DNA from: JAADHY01 sp964428935
GTDB lineage: Bacteria > Planctomycetota > Planctomycetia > Planctomycetales > Planctomycetaceae
Direction of reading: 5' to 3'
DNA length: 11,634 nucleotides
Assembly: GCA_964428935.1 (NCBI GenBank)
Contig: CAYSAG010000161.1
Coordinates: 1 to 11,634, forward strand
Positions 1 to 6,981 of this stretch are shown one piece after another. Below the pieces are notes generated by a model, which saw nothing but the letters and a program-made list of their open reading frames with translations, ran no database searches and had not been told where the DNA came from. The position numbers and the translations under genes were made by a program. Every line of letters starts with the position of its first letter. Position 1 is the stretch's first letter.

Positions 1-301
1 GTACATCAGCTCCGCGTTGCACATTCTGGTCCACATGGTGCGGCTGACCACGGGCGAGCGAAAAGTGACGCGCATTTCCGAGCTGTCCGGTTGTCAGGAC
101 GGCGAGTACCAAATCGAAGACATTTTCGTCTACCGAATGACGGGCATCAGTCCGTCCGGCAAGGCGGAAGGGACGTTCTACGCGACCGGGCACGCGCCCG
201 TCGTGCTCAAGCGGTTGGCGTCGCAGGGTCTTGAAGTGCCGTCGGACCTGTTCGTGGCCCGCGAGGTGCCATTCGACAAACCTTACCGAGCTCCCTTCTA
301 G
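1..301 (+). CDS. cpaF: CpaF/TadA-type secretion ATPase, C-terminal part (5' end outside window)
   Basis: The reading frame is open from base 2 and ends at TAG 299-301, giving the last 99 residues of a longer protein. CpaF/TadA is the cytoplasmic hexameric ATPase that powers assembly of Tad/Flp (type IVb) pili. The visible part matches the end of that family: a helix with 'SALHILVHMVRL', the strand 'RKVTRISELSG', then 'YQIEDIFVYR', a G-x-F-x-ATG turn, and the terminal 'LKRLASQGLEVPSDLF'. The Walker A and B motifs lie upstream and cannot be seen. The TTG at 17 is in frame but is not a start, because coding clearly continues to the window edge. The gene is followed 106 bp later by tadB on the same strand, the usual Tad order. 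The function call is firm; the missing N-terminus prevents checking intactness. Confidence 0.86.
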   Translation, partial: YISSALHILVHMVRLTTGERKVTRISELSGCQDGEYQIEDIFVYRMTGISPSGKAEGTFYATGHAPVVLKRLASQGLEVPSDLFVAREVPFDKPYRAPF

Positions 302-407
302 CCTGCCGGAAACCAAACGTTGGAGTGTGAAGAACCAAACCGGTCGGCCGGGAAGGCGTCTTGGCGAGACGCTGGTGGCCGGCCGACGCGAGGGCGAGGA
401 AGCGACC

Positions 408-1271
408 ATGAGCACTGGCACCGTCCAGCACCGGCCCATTCAGCCTCGACCTGAATTTGCCGGCATTCTGAAAGAAGAGGAAGTGTTGGCCGCCGGTCCC
501 CCGGACGACCTGTCGACCCGCATCAACGGCTGGTTCGAGCGGCTGCTGTTGCAGGCTGGGGTGCGCGGCCAGACCAACACGGTGCTCTTCTTCTGCATGC
601 TCGGAGCGCTCGCCCTCGGCGGAGGCTTCTGGGTCCTGCAGGAAAACCCTTTGACCACCGCTCTGGGCGTCGTAACGGGAGCGGCCGTGCCGTTGCTGAC
701 GGTGGTGCTCATGCGAGTCCGCCGGCAGCGCGAGCTGCTCCGTCAACTGCCGCCAGCCATCGACGAACTGGCTCGAGCGGCCAAGACCGGACGAAGTCTG
801 GAGCAGTGCTTGCGTCTGGTGGCCGAAGACACCCCTCCGCCCTTGGGCGACGAGCTTCGCTACTGCGTCCGACGTTTGGACCTGGGGCTCAGCTTGTCCG
901 AGGCGGTCAAAGAACTTCCCGAAAGAACGGGGCTGATTGCTCTGACTGTCTTCGCCACCACCTTGTCGGTGCACCAACAGACCGGCGGCGACTTGATTCG
1001 TGTGCTGGAGCGGCTGGCTCGGACGCTGCGGGACCGGTTGATGTTCGTGGGCCGAGTCCGCTCGGCCACAATCGGCAGTCGAGCCACGGCCGTGCTCATG
1101 CTCGTCCTGCCCGTGTTCGTCGTCGTCTTTTTCACGGTGCGAGACCCCAACTACCTGAGCGACCTGCTGAGCACGAGCTGGGGCGTGCGAATTACGGTTC
1201 TGGCGGTGCTGTTGCAGGTCGTCGGTTCGTTCTGGGTTTGGCGAATCTTGGTCAACACGACGAGGGTGTGA
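408..1271 (+). CDS. tadB: TadB-type pilus assembly protein (T2SSF domain, inner-membrane platform)
   Basis: This encodes 287 residues. TadB and TadC form the inner-membrane platform on which the TadA ATPase acts to extrude Flp pilin. Predicted membrane segments lie near residues 57-75, 84-103, 226-243 and 262-281, in the family layout: two N-terminal helices, a cytoplasmic helical T2SSF domain (about 110-225) and two C-terminal helices. The domain carries family-like stretches such as 'RQLPPAIDELARAAKTGRS', 'GLSLSEAVKELPERTG' and 'SVHQQTGGDLIRVLERLA'. The ATG at 408 is preferred because GAGGAAG (396-402) sits correctly before it; an upstream in-frame ATG at 231 would overlap the cpaF end and adds residues unlike the family. 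It lies between cpaF and tadC in what is probably one transcript. Assignment as TadB rather than a generic GspF-like protein rests on length and gene order. Confidence 0.88.
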   Translation: MSTGTVQHRPIQPRPEFAGILKEEEVLAAGPPDDLSTRINGWFERLLLQAGVRGQTNTVLFFCMLGALALGGGFWVLQENPLTTALGVVTGAAVPLLTVVLMRVRRQRELLRQLPPAIDELARAAKTGRSLEQCLRLVAEDTPPPLGDELRYCVRRLDLGLSLSEAVKELPERTGLIALTVFATTLSVHQQTGGDLIRVLERLARTLRDRLMFVGRVRSATIGSRATAVLMLVLPVFVVVFFTVRDPNYLSDLLSTSWGVRITVLAVLLQVVGSFWVWRILVNTTRV

Positions 1272-1339
1272 AGGACAAGGCGGCAGCCGGACGGTGCGAG
1301 CGGCAACGCCGGAAGCGACAATGCTCGCCTGTGCCGCTC

Positions 1340-1354
1340 GGCCACCTGGTGGCC
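1340..1354. other. Short perfect hairpin in the tadB-tadC spacer
   Basis: GGCCAC (1340-1345), loop CTG, GTGGCC (1349-1354) form a perfect 6-bp stem in the 154-bp gap between tadB and tadC. No T-run follows it, so it is not a classical terminator. It could stabilise or attenuate the transcript between the two genes, or be chance in GC-rich DNA. Nothing else was recognised in this spacer. Confidence 0.3.
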
Positions 1355-1425
1355 CGACGGGCTGAAAGCTCGAGCCGCGGCTGTCCGCAGTGGCCTGGCC
1401 CCGGTGCGGCCGGGAGGAACAAGCC

Positions 1426-2781
1426 ATGAATTCCGGAACCTGGTTGTTGATTGCCTTTTACGCGTTTTGTGCGGTCAGCATTGCCTGGCTGTTGCGCCGA
1501 CGTCGGCGTCGGCAGCAAGCGGCCGGTTCGCCGCGCAGCCGCGTTTCGAGAAAGAACGAGCTGCAGGACGGTCGCGTGCCGAGCCCAAAAGGCGGCGAAG
1601 CCAACGCGCCGTCGGAGACAGAGGCCGGGGCGTTCCGACAACCACCGGAACTCCAGGCCGACCAAGAGACCACCGACCGGCCGAGCGGTTCGACGCCGTC
1701 AGACCGACCGGCCGCCCTCAGCGAACCGGCTCCGTCCGGCTCGAGCGACAGTGCCGCTGCGTCCCAGAAGGAAGCGGCCGCAGCCGCCGGCCGCCAGCAG
1801 CCCGCGCAACGAGCCGCCGAGCGTCGTCCCGCGCAACGCGTGGGCGGAGCCACCGCCGCGCGGACTCGTGTCGACGGTCCAGAAGCGCCGTCGGCCGGTC
1901 CGGCCGCTCTTTCCGACGCCCACCCGCTCGTCGACGAAAGCAGCTACGTCTTCGGCTCGCTCACCCCCGTGCTGGCGGCTTTGCTTCCCGAGACGAAGGC
2001 CCGGGAGCAGCAAATTCGGCGCGAGCTGCTGCAAGCGGGGTACCTCTCACCGGTCGCCTACCAGAACCTGGCGGCCATTCGTTACGTCGCCGTCGTGGGG
2101 ACGTTGCTGCTGTTCGGCGTGTTGTTGATTCTGGTGCCGCGTCAAATGGAAATGCCCGTGCTGGTGGCGTTGGTCGCCGGCCCGTTGGCGGCTTGGGCCT
2201 TGCCGCGGTTCTACGTCAGCTCGCGAGCCAAGCGGCGCGTGCAGGAAATCGACCGAGCGCTACCCGACTTGCTCGACATGCTCAACATGTGCGTCAGCCA
2301 AGGACTGGGCGTCTTGCCGGCCATGCGTCGAATTGCTCGGGAGCTGCGAAGCGTCTACCCGGACCTCTCGGACGAACTGCTGCTGGTTTGCCACCAAGCC
2401 GAGCTCGGTTCGCTGGAGCAGGCGTTGAACAACCTCCGACACCGACTCGACTCGCCCGACGTCCACTCCTTCGCCAACCTGCTGATTCAGACCGAGCGAA
2501 TGGGAACCAGCATTTCCGACGCGCTGACCGACTACAGCGACACCATGCGTGAAACCATTCGTCAGCGGGCCGACCAGAAGGCCAACCAGGCCTCGTTCAA
2601 GCTCATGTTCCCCACCGTGCTGTGCCTCATGCCGGCCGTGTTCTTGTTCTTGCTGGGACCAGCGGTCGTCGAGCTGAACAAGTTCGTCGAGCAGGGCGGA
2701 ACGGAGCTGTTCCAGCAGTCGCCGGTGGAGACCATTGACCAAATTCAGTCGCAGACGCCGCGGCAGGTCGAGCCTCAGTAG
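1426..2781 (+). CDS. tadC: TadC-type pilus assembly protein with long disordered linker
   Basis: This encodes 451 residues. It starts at ATG 1426, with GGAGG at 1413-1417 at ideal spacing; an in-frame GTG at 1390 lacks this support. Residues 5-23 form an N-terminal membrane helix followed by a stop-transfer run of six arginines. Residues about 24-165 are a low-complexity linker rich in Ala, Pro, Arg, Ser, Glu and Gln. Membrane segments follow near 217-236 and 243-262, then the T2SSF domain (about 272-390, with 'RALPDLLDMLNMCVSQGLG', 'CHQAELGSLEQALNNL' and 'LIQTERMGTSISDAL') and a final helix near 395-414. The 'PDLLDML..CVSQGLGVLPAM' segment and the 'QTERMGTSISDAL' segment are typical of TadC. 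It partners TadB in the Tad pilus platform. The linker makes it over 100 residues longer than usual TadC proteins. No further tad genes follow; transcription meets the convergent ppi gene. Confidence 0.88.
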   Translation: MNSGTWLLIAFYAFCAVSIAWLLRRRRRRQQAAGSPRSRVSRKNELQDGRVPSPKGGEANAPSETEAGAFRQPPELQADQETTDRPSGSTPSDRPAALSEPAPSGSSDSAAASQKEAAAAAGRQQPAQRAAERRPAQRVGGATAARTRVDGPEAPSAGPAALSDAHPLVDESSYVFGSLTPVLAALLPETKAREQQIRRELLQAGYLSPVAYQNLAAIRYVAVVGTLLLFGVLLILVPRQMEMPVLVALVAGPLAAWALPRFYVSSRAKRRVQEIDRALPDLLDMLNMCVSQGLGVLPAMRRIARELRSVYPDLSDELLLVCHQAELGSLEQALNNLRHRLDSPDVHSFANLLIQTERMGTSISDALTDYSDTMRETIRQRADQKANQASFKLMFPTVLCLMPAVFLFLLGPAVVELNKFVEQGGTELFQQSPVETIDQIQSQTPRQVEPQ

Positions 2782-2929
2782 GCTCAGGGTGTCCGGGAAT
2801 TCCGCCGCGTTTCTCCAGGGACTCGCGAGTCTTGAAGCGACCGGACGTGTCTTCTTGAGCTGGTCTTGAGACGCCAAGCTTCAGCGGCCACGACGGACCG
2901 TGGCCCTGCAATTCCCGAACACGCTCAGT
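2782..2929. repeat. MITE-like inverted-repeat element in the tadC/ppi convergent spacer
   Basis: The 22 bp directly after the tadC stop (2782-2803) match the reverse complement of 2908-2929 at about 17 of 22 positions. The best core pairs GTGTCCGGGAATTCC (2789-2803) with GCAATTCCCGAACAC (2908-2922), 13 of 15. Between them lies the 20-bp hairpin at 2886-2905. The layout resembles a small non-autonomous element of about 148 bp, but no target-site duplication was seen. The rest of the 326-bp spacer (2930-3107) shows no gene, RNA or clear terminator. Because tadC and ppi converge here, the structure could also stop transcription from both sides. Confidence 0.42.
2885..2927 (+). repeat. Dispersed hairpin repeat, copy 1
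   Basis: GGCCACG (2886-2892), a six-base loop and CGTGGCC (2899-2905) form a perfect 7-bp stem, followed by a tail reading CTGCAATTCCCGAACACGC. The same hairpin plus tail occurs at 5841-5883 with about six differences over 43 bp. In reverse orientation it forms the terminal array at 11537-11634. Shared hairpin and tail sequence show these are copies of one family rather than chance palindromes. Confidence 0.65.
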
Positions 2930-3107
2930 AAGGTTGCTGGTCTTTCAGACGGCGGGCCAGTCAGTGCGAGCGGGTTGAGCGAGCGGCGCTGTCCCGCGGC
3001 ACGCACACCGTCTCGTCTCTCGTCGCGTGTCGGCCGTTTGAGCGAGCTCTTGCTCCGCCCCCCGCGGTCACAGTGGCGGCTCCAGTCGTCACGTCCGAGG
3101 CCGCGAC

Positions 3108-3662
3108 TCAAGCAGACGGGTCGGTCTGTTTCGGGCGAACGAGCACCGTCGCCGACTCAATGCGCACGTCCGTCTGCGGTCGGTCGTTTTCGTCCGTGGG
3201 CACCTGTCCGATTTGCTGGACCACTTCCAGGCTGGCCGCGTCGGCCGTTCGGCCAAACACCGTGTACCGGCCGTCCAGGTGCGGAATGCGGCTCAAGCAA
3301 ATGAAGAACTGCGAGCCGGCCGAGTTGGGGTCTTCGCGTCGAGCCATGGACAGCGTGCCCGCTTCGTGCGGGCGGTCGTTGAACTCGGCGTCGATTTCGT
3401 AGCCGGGTCCGCCCGTCCCGTTTCCGTACGGGCAGCCCGCCTGAATGACGAAACCCTCGACCACTCGGTGAAAAATCACGCCGTCGTAGAAGCCGCAGCG
3501 AGCCAGACCAATCAGGTTCCGACAGTGCTCTGGAGCCACGTCGGGAAAGAGGTCCAACAGAATGGGCCCTTTGTTGGTGTCCAGCCTGACTTGGTAGTCG
3601 TTTCGAGAAAAGTCGACGTCCGCCGTCGCCGCTTCGACCTGGGCTTTCCAACTGCCAACCAT
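3108..3662 (-). CDS. Cyclophilin-type peptidyl-prolyl cis-trans isomerase
   Basis: This encodes 184 residues. Cyclophilins catalyse cis-trans isomerisation of prolyl peptide bonds during protein folding. The domain spans about residues 22-175 and shows 'FHRVVEGFVIQAG' with the catalytic Arg66, Phe71 and Gln74, then 'GTGGPGYEIDAEFND', 'GTLSMAR', 'GSQFFICL' and 'PHLDGRYTVFGR'. The positions equivalent to Trp121 and His126 of human cyclophilin A are His128 and Tyr133, substitutions common in bacterial members. No signal peptide is seen, so it is probably cytoplasmic. The start at 3662 (GTT follows the ATG) has a purine-rich AGAGGG/AGGGGG stretch just upstream. The frame stays open to 4013, but that extension is arginine-rich, unlike the family, and would overlap the GH26 gene. 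It lies 235 bp downstream of GH26 on the same strand; co-transcription is possible but unproven. Confidence 0.92.
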   Translation of the reverse strand: MVGSWKAQVEAATADVDFSRNDYQVRLDTNKGPILLDLFPDVAPEHCRNLIGLARCGFYDGVIFHRVVEGFVIQAGCPYGNGTGGPGYEIDAEFNDRPHEAGTLSMARREDPNSAGSQFFICLSRIPHLDGRYTVFGRTADAASLEVVQQIGQVPTDENDRPQTDVRIESATVLVRPKQTDPSA

Positions 3663-3897
3663 GCCCCCTGCCCTCTGTGAAGAGACGGGCGTTCGTGCCG
3701 AGTCAGCCGGTCCGTGGCCGGAACACGGCGGCCCGTTCCAGCCGCACGCGTCGCCGCGACCCGACAAACGCTGGTCAACACCGTGAGCCGCTCCCCGCTC
3801 ACTCCGTTCCCCCCGGTCCTGGCCCCAGTTTGCCCCAGCGTCTGTCCGCTGTCTACACCAGTTCCTGCTCTTTTCGGGAAACCGCCAGCCAGTCGCC

Positions 3898-5592
3898 CTA
3901 CCGCCCCGCCGGCACCGGAATTTCGAACTCCGCCAACTGGTACGCGCCCCAGGTTTGACCGCGCGGACGGCTCTTCCCAGAAAGCCGCACGTACCGGGCC
4001 TCGACCGGCTCAAAGCGAACCCGGTGCGTCGCTTTCCAAGTCACCCAAGGCAGTCCCTCGGCCCTGTAGACCGTCCGCCAGCTCTGAGGGTCTTGTGGGT
4101 CTTCAGTGGCCACGTCGACCGTGAACTTGGTGGCGTGGATTTTCCAGCCCCACAGCAAGTTGACCCGGTCGATTGTTGTAGGACGCCCCAGGTCCACGAC
4201 AATCCATTCTTCGTCGGCCTTTCGCCCCGGGGACCAAAACGTGTACGCGTCGCCGTCCACGGCCCGCTCCGGGTGCTCGCCAGCCGACGCGAATACCCGT
4301 TTGCCTTTCGCCGCGTTGACAAAACCCACCACAATTCGAACGCGGTTGGACAGCGTCTTTTGCCCCTCGTCGTCGACAGCCACCGCGGTCAGGTCGTAGC
4401 AGCCGGCTGGTGCGTTCTGCCAAGTGAAGCGGTAGGGCGGCGAGCTGACCGAGCCGACCGGCTTGCCGTCAATCAGAAAGTCGACCCGTTCTACTTTTCC
4501 GTCGCGGTCCACCGCGTACGCCTCCGCCGTCACCCGACCGTCGGGAAACCAGGCCGAGCCGTCGTCGCGAGGCGAAAGCAGACCCACGTGCGGCGCCGTC
4601 CGGGCCCAGCTGAACGCGGGCAGCTCGTCCAGCGTCACCACAAACGGGTGGCTCATTGTCTTCCTCGCCCACGCCACAGACCGCTGCCGGCTGGGACACC
4701 CCCACCAAGGCATGGCGTACAGCCAGCGCGGCGTCTGACCCCGTTGCATTCGTTCGGGGTTCGGAATGGCGTCGCACTCGCAGCAAGCCAGCATTTTGCC
4801 GGGCGCCACTTGCGACAGAACGTCGAAGTAGTCGCGGTAGGCGTCGACTTCGTTTTGGACGTCCACGCCGTAAATGTCGACGCCCGCAATGTCGACGTAC
4901 TGCGAACCCGGGTAAAACCGCTTGCGGTACTCGACCGGCTTTCGCTCTCGACTGCCCACCCCGGCACTGTACACCCAAATCAAGTTGTTCAGCTTCCGCT
5001 GGTGCGTGAAGTAGTCGAACATCATTCGCCACAGACGAGCCGTGTTTTCGGGCTGCTTCCGGTCGGTCCACCAGAACCAGCCGCCGTCGATTTCGTGCAG
5101 CGGACGCCAAAGCACCGGCACGCCGGCGTCGCGCAGAACTTGCAGCTTGTCGGCCACGGCAGCCAGCTCTCTCAGGGCCGTCGTGTGCTCCGGCGTTCCC
5201 GGCGTGACGACTCGGCCCACGTCGACCGGCTTGCGCCGTCGCCGGGTCCACGCCGAGTCGCCGTCGAAAAACCAGTGCCAATGTAGCGTCAGCAGGTAGC
5301 CGCGCCGCTTGGCGTCGGCGGCCAACTCGTTCACGTCGCGCAGCCAACGAATGTCTCGCCCCCACACAGCCCCGTGCCGCGCCGTCTGTTGGTAGTCGTC
5401 GGGCGTGTGCACGTAGACGTTGTAGCCGGCCAGCGTCTTTCGGCCATACACACTTTGCAAGTACTGGAGCACCTCCTTGACGGCCGGCGACGCTTCCGGG
5501 TTGACCGGTTCGACAGCCCACACAGCCCTCACGCACCAGGCCACAAACAGCCACGCCCACAGCAGGTTCCGGAAGCACACGTTCTTGTTCAC
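3898..5592 (-). CDS. Secreted GH26 glycoside hydrolase (beta-mannanase type) with Ig-like and F5/8 type C modules
   Basis: This encodes 564 residues from a GTG start. Residues 1-26 are a signal peptide (hydrophobic core, cleavage after 'AVWA'), so the enzyme is exported. The GH26 catalytic domain (about 35-328) hydrolyses beta-mannans or related beta-glycans. Its acid/base is Glu167 in 'WRPLHEIDGGWFWW' and the likely nucleophile is Glu272 in 'LACCECDAIPNPERM', followed by the family's 'YAMPWWG' and 'HPFVVTLDELP'. An Ig-like domain (about 332-423) and an F5/8 type C/CBM32-like carbohydrate-binding domain (about 424-562, with 'AVDGDAYTFWSP' and 'EEWIVVDLGR') follow. Glu272 is followed by Cys-Asp where Cys-Gly or Phe-Gly is more usual; both catalytic acids are present. 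The in-frame ATG at 5676 would add 28 residues ahead of the signal peptide and is rejected. Substrate (mannan, or a beta-1,3/1,4 mixed glycan) cannot be fixed from sequence alone. Confidence 0.88.
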   Translation of the reverse strand: MNKNVCFRNLLWAWLFVAWCVRAVWAVEPVNPEASPAVKEVLQYLQSVYGRKTLAGYNVYVHTPDDYQQTARHGAVWGRDIRWLRDVNELAADAKRRGYLLTLHWHWFFDGDSAWTRRRRKPVDVGRVVTPGTPEHTTALRELAAVADKLQVLRDAGVPVLWRPLHEIDGGWFWWTDRKQPENTARLWRMMFDYFTHQRKLNNLIWVYSAGVGSRERKPVEYRKRFYPGSQYVDIAGVDIYGVDVQNEVDAYRDYFDVLSQVAPGKMLACCECDAIPNPERMQRGQTPRWLYAMPWWGCPSRQRSVAWARKTMSHPFVVTLDELPAFSWARTAPHVGLLSPRDDGSAWFPDGRVTAEAYAVDRDGKVERVDFLIDGKPVGSVSSPPYRFTWQNAPAGCYDLTAVAVDDEGQKTLSNRVRIVVGFVNAAKGKRVFASAGEHPERAVDGDAYTFWSPGRKADEEWIVVDLGRPTTIDRVNLLWGWKIHATKFTVDVATEDPQDPQSWRTVYRAEGLPWVTWKATHRVRFEPVEARYVRLSGKSRPRGQTWGAYQLAEFEIPVPAGR

Positions 5593-5597
5593 GTCGA

Positions 5598-5606
5598 CTC
5601 TCCCCT
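5598..5606 (-). promoter_or_regulatory. Ribosome binding site deciding the GTG start of the GH26 gene
   Basis: Read on the minus strand this is AGGGGAGAG, five bases before GTG 5592. It supports a GTG start that places the signal peptide exactly at the N-terminus. The upstream ATG at 5676 has no such site. Confidence 0.65.
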
Positions 5607-5711
5607 GACTCGTGTCTCTGAGCCTGCAGCGTTGTTTCCGTTTGCCCGGACGCCCCTCGTGGCGCCAGCCCGCCACTCACCTTACCCGCGGCGTAGTGAC
5701 GTTCGCAACAA

Positions 5712-5733
5712 GCCGGCTGGAGTTCGAGCCGGC
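5712..5733. repeat. Perfect 7-bp inverted repeat upstream of GH26
   Basis: GCCGGCT (5712-5718), eight bases, AGCCGGC (5727-5733). It lies about 120 bp upstream of the GH26 start. It could be an operator for a dimeric regulator or part of the repeat-rich spacer. No second copy was seen in the window. Confidence 0.35.
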
Positions 5734-5746
5734 CGCAGCCCGTGCA

Positions 5747-5767
5747 GGGCGGACACAAGGCCCGCCC
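5747..5767. repeat. GGGCGG/CCGCCC palindrome, second hairpin type
   Basis: GGGCGG (5747-5752), nine bases, CCGCCC (5762-5767), flanked by GTGCA and CTACGG. It is followed by short direct repeats of a CCCGCG/CCCGTG type (about 5777-5806) and by paired CGAATTTCGAA / CGAATTCCGAA stretches (5810-5834). This type of GC-rich palindrome is common as dispersed intergenic repeats in planctomycete genomes (from memory); only one copy is here. Confidence 0.4.
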
Positions 5768-5840
5768 CTACGGTTCGGACGCCGTCCCGCGTCCCGTGTC
5801 CCGCGTGCCGAATTTCGAACCCCGAATTCCGAACCGCCAG

Positions 5841-5883
5841 CGGCCACGACGGAGCGTGGCCCTCCAATTCTCGGAAACGCCTC
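5841..5883 (+). repeat. Dispersed hairpin repeat, copy 2 (at the left edge of the gap)
   Basis: GGCCACG (5842-5848), six-base loop, CGTGGCC (5855-5861), then the tail CTCCAATTCTCGGAAACGC. It matches copy 1 at 2885-2927 in hairpin and tail. The tail runs straight into the N gap, and the same 23 bases reappear on the other side. Confidence 0.65.
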
Positions 5884-5983
5884 NNNNNNNNNNNNNNNNN
5901 NNNNNNNNNNNNNNNNNNNNNNNNNNNNNNNNNNNNNNNNNNNNNNNNNNNNNNNNNNNNNNNNNNNNNNNNNNNNNNNNNNN
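5884..5983. other. Scaffold gap of 100 N with 23-bp identical flanks
   Basis: Exactly 100 N, the usual placeholder for a gap of unknown size. The 23 bases before it (5861-5883) and after it (5984-6006) are identical and are the tail of the hairpin repeat. Either the contigs overlap by 23 bp with nothing missing, or further repeat units are missing. The whole spacer 5593-6151 contains repeats, this gap and a weak promoter candidate, and no gene I can support. Confidence 0.95.
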
Positions 5984-6058
5984 CCTCCAATTCTCGGAAA
6001 CGCCTCGGCTAGCGACCGACCGCGGACCGACTTCGAAGCCGGCCACGTCGCGCGAGCG

Positions 6059-6086
6059 TTCGCAGACCGCCCGAGCCTGCTAAAAT
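6059..6086 (+). promoter_or_regulatory. Possible sigma70-like promoter for the bshB1-like gene
   Basis: TTCGCA (6059-6064), 16 bases, TAAAAT (6081-6086). The -10-like box stands out in GC-rich DNA and would place a start about 60 bases before the ATG at 6152. The -35 match is poor, so this is a weak call. Confidence 0.25.
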
Positions 6087-6151
6087 TCGGAGCCGCAAGA
6101 CACGGACTCCGCCAACCCGACGAACACCGACGAAAGAGGAAGCCCAAGGCA

Positions 6152-6895
6152 ATGCTGGAAGGAATCGACGTCCCGCTGCAAGAGCCGTTGGACCTGCTGG
6201 TCGTTGCGCCGCACCCGGACGACGCCGAGTTGGCCGTCGGCGGAACGATTCTGGTTTGCCGTCGAGACGGCTGGCGGGTGGGCATTGTCGACCTGACCAA
6301 CGGCGAGCCCACGCCGCACGGGTCGCCGGAAATTCGCGCGGCGGAAACGGAGGCGGCGTCCCGCGTGTTGGACGTCACTTGGCGCCACAACCTGGGACTG
6401 CCCAACCGAAGCCTGGCCGACTCGTGGGACGCCCGTTGCCGACTGGCGGGCGTCTTTCGACTGACGCGTCCGCGTGTCCTGCTGGCTCCGTACTGGGAAG
6501 ACGCTCACCCGGACCACGTCGCCGCCAGCCAGTTGGTCGACGCGGCTCGCTTCTGGGCCAAACTGACCAGAACCGACCAGCCCGGACAGCCCCGCCTGCC
6601 GGGTGCTCCGTACTGGCCACCGTACCTCTTCTACTACTTCAGCCTGCACCTGCGCATTCACCCGCGGCCGTCGCTGGTGGTGGACGTCACCGACGTCTTG
6701 GACCGCAAAATGAAAGCGGTGCGTTGCTACGAAAGCCAGTTCGTTCGCGGCCGGTCGCAACAGTTCCCGACGGTGTTGGACGACATTCGCGACCGAGCTC
6801 GCTACTGGGGCTGGGCCATTGGCACAGGCTACGGTGAGCCGCTGTTGTGCCGCGAAGAGATTGGCGTGACCAGCCTGGCAGCCGTCGTTCGCTGA
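6152..6895 (+). CDS. bshB1: LmbE/PIG-L family zinc deacetylase, BshB1-like
   Basis: This encodes 247 residues. BshB1 is a zinc N-deacetylase that removes acetate from GlcNAc-malate in bacillithiol biosynthesis. The zinc-binding motif His21-Pro-Asp-Asp24 sits in 'APHPDDAELAVGG'; the second motif is His119-Pro-Asp-His122 in 'APYWEDAHPDH'. BshB1-type features include 'GIVDLTNGE', 'GSPEIRAAE', 'HNLGLPN' and the C-terminal 'SLVVDVTDVLDRKMKAVRCYESQF'. Length fits the family. The start at 6152 follows AGAGGAAG (6134-6141); longer open frames upstream run through the N gap and are artefacts. No bshA or bshC is in the window, so the substrate could be another N-acetyl sugar. An 86-bp gap separates it from fhcB on the same strand, so co-transcription is possible. 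Confidence 0.84.
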   Translation: MLEGIDVPLQEPLDLLVVAPHPDDAELAVGGTILVCRRDGWRVGIVDLTNGEPTPHGSPEIRAAETEAASRVLDVTWRHNLGLPNRSLADSWDARCRLAGVFRLTRPRVLLAPYWEDAHPDHVAASQLVDAARFWAKLTRTDQPGQPRLPGAPYWPPYLFYYFSLHLRIHPRPSLVVDVTDVLDRKMKAVRCYESQFVRGRSQQFPTVLDDIRDRARYWGWAIGTGYGEPLLCREEIGVTSLAAVVR

Positions 6896-6981
6896 CGCCC
6901 CGGCCCGCTCGGCCACTCGCTCATTGAGAGACCAACAGCAGCTCACAGCAAGACCACCGGCAGTCCCGAAGGACCAACTGA

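Noticed and set aside
207..1427. Long open frame of about 400 codons on the minus strand opposite tadB
   Set aside because: It is antisense to a clear TadB protein, is rich in Arg, Gln and His, and has no family resemblance. Strong third-position G/C bias keeps such shadow frames open.
3663..4013. N-terminal extension of the cyclophilin to 4013
   Set aside because: The extra 117 residues are Arg/Gly/Cys-rich, unlike any cyclophilin leader, and would overlap the GH26 coding end.
3955..5286. Plus-strand open frame of 443 codons across the GH26 gene
   Set aside because: It is the complement of a well-supported GH26 enzyme with catalytic motifs; the translation has no domain and an Arg/Val/His-rich composition.
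5612..6151. N-terminal extension of the bshB1-like frame, open through the N gap
   Set aside because: Ns are read as unknown residues, so the frame is artificial. The family N-terminus begins at the ATG at 6152.
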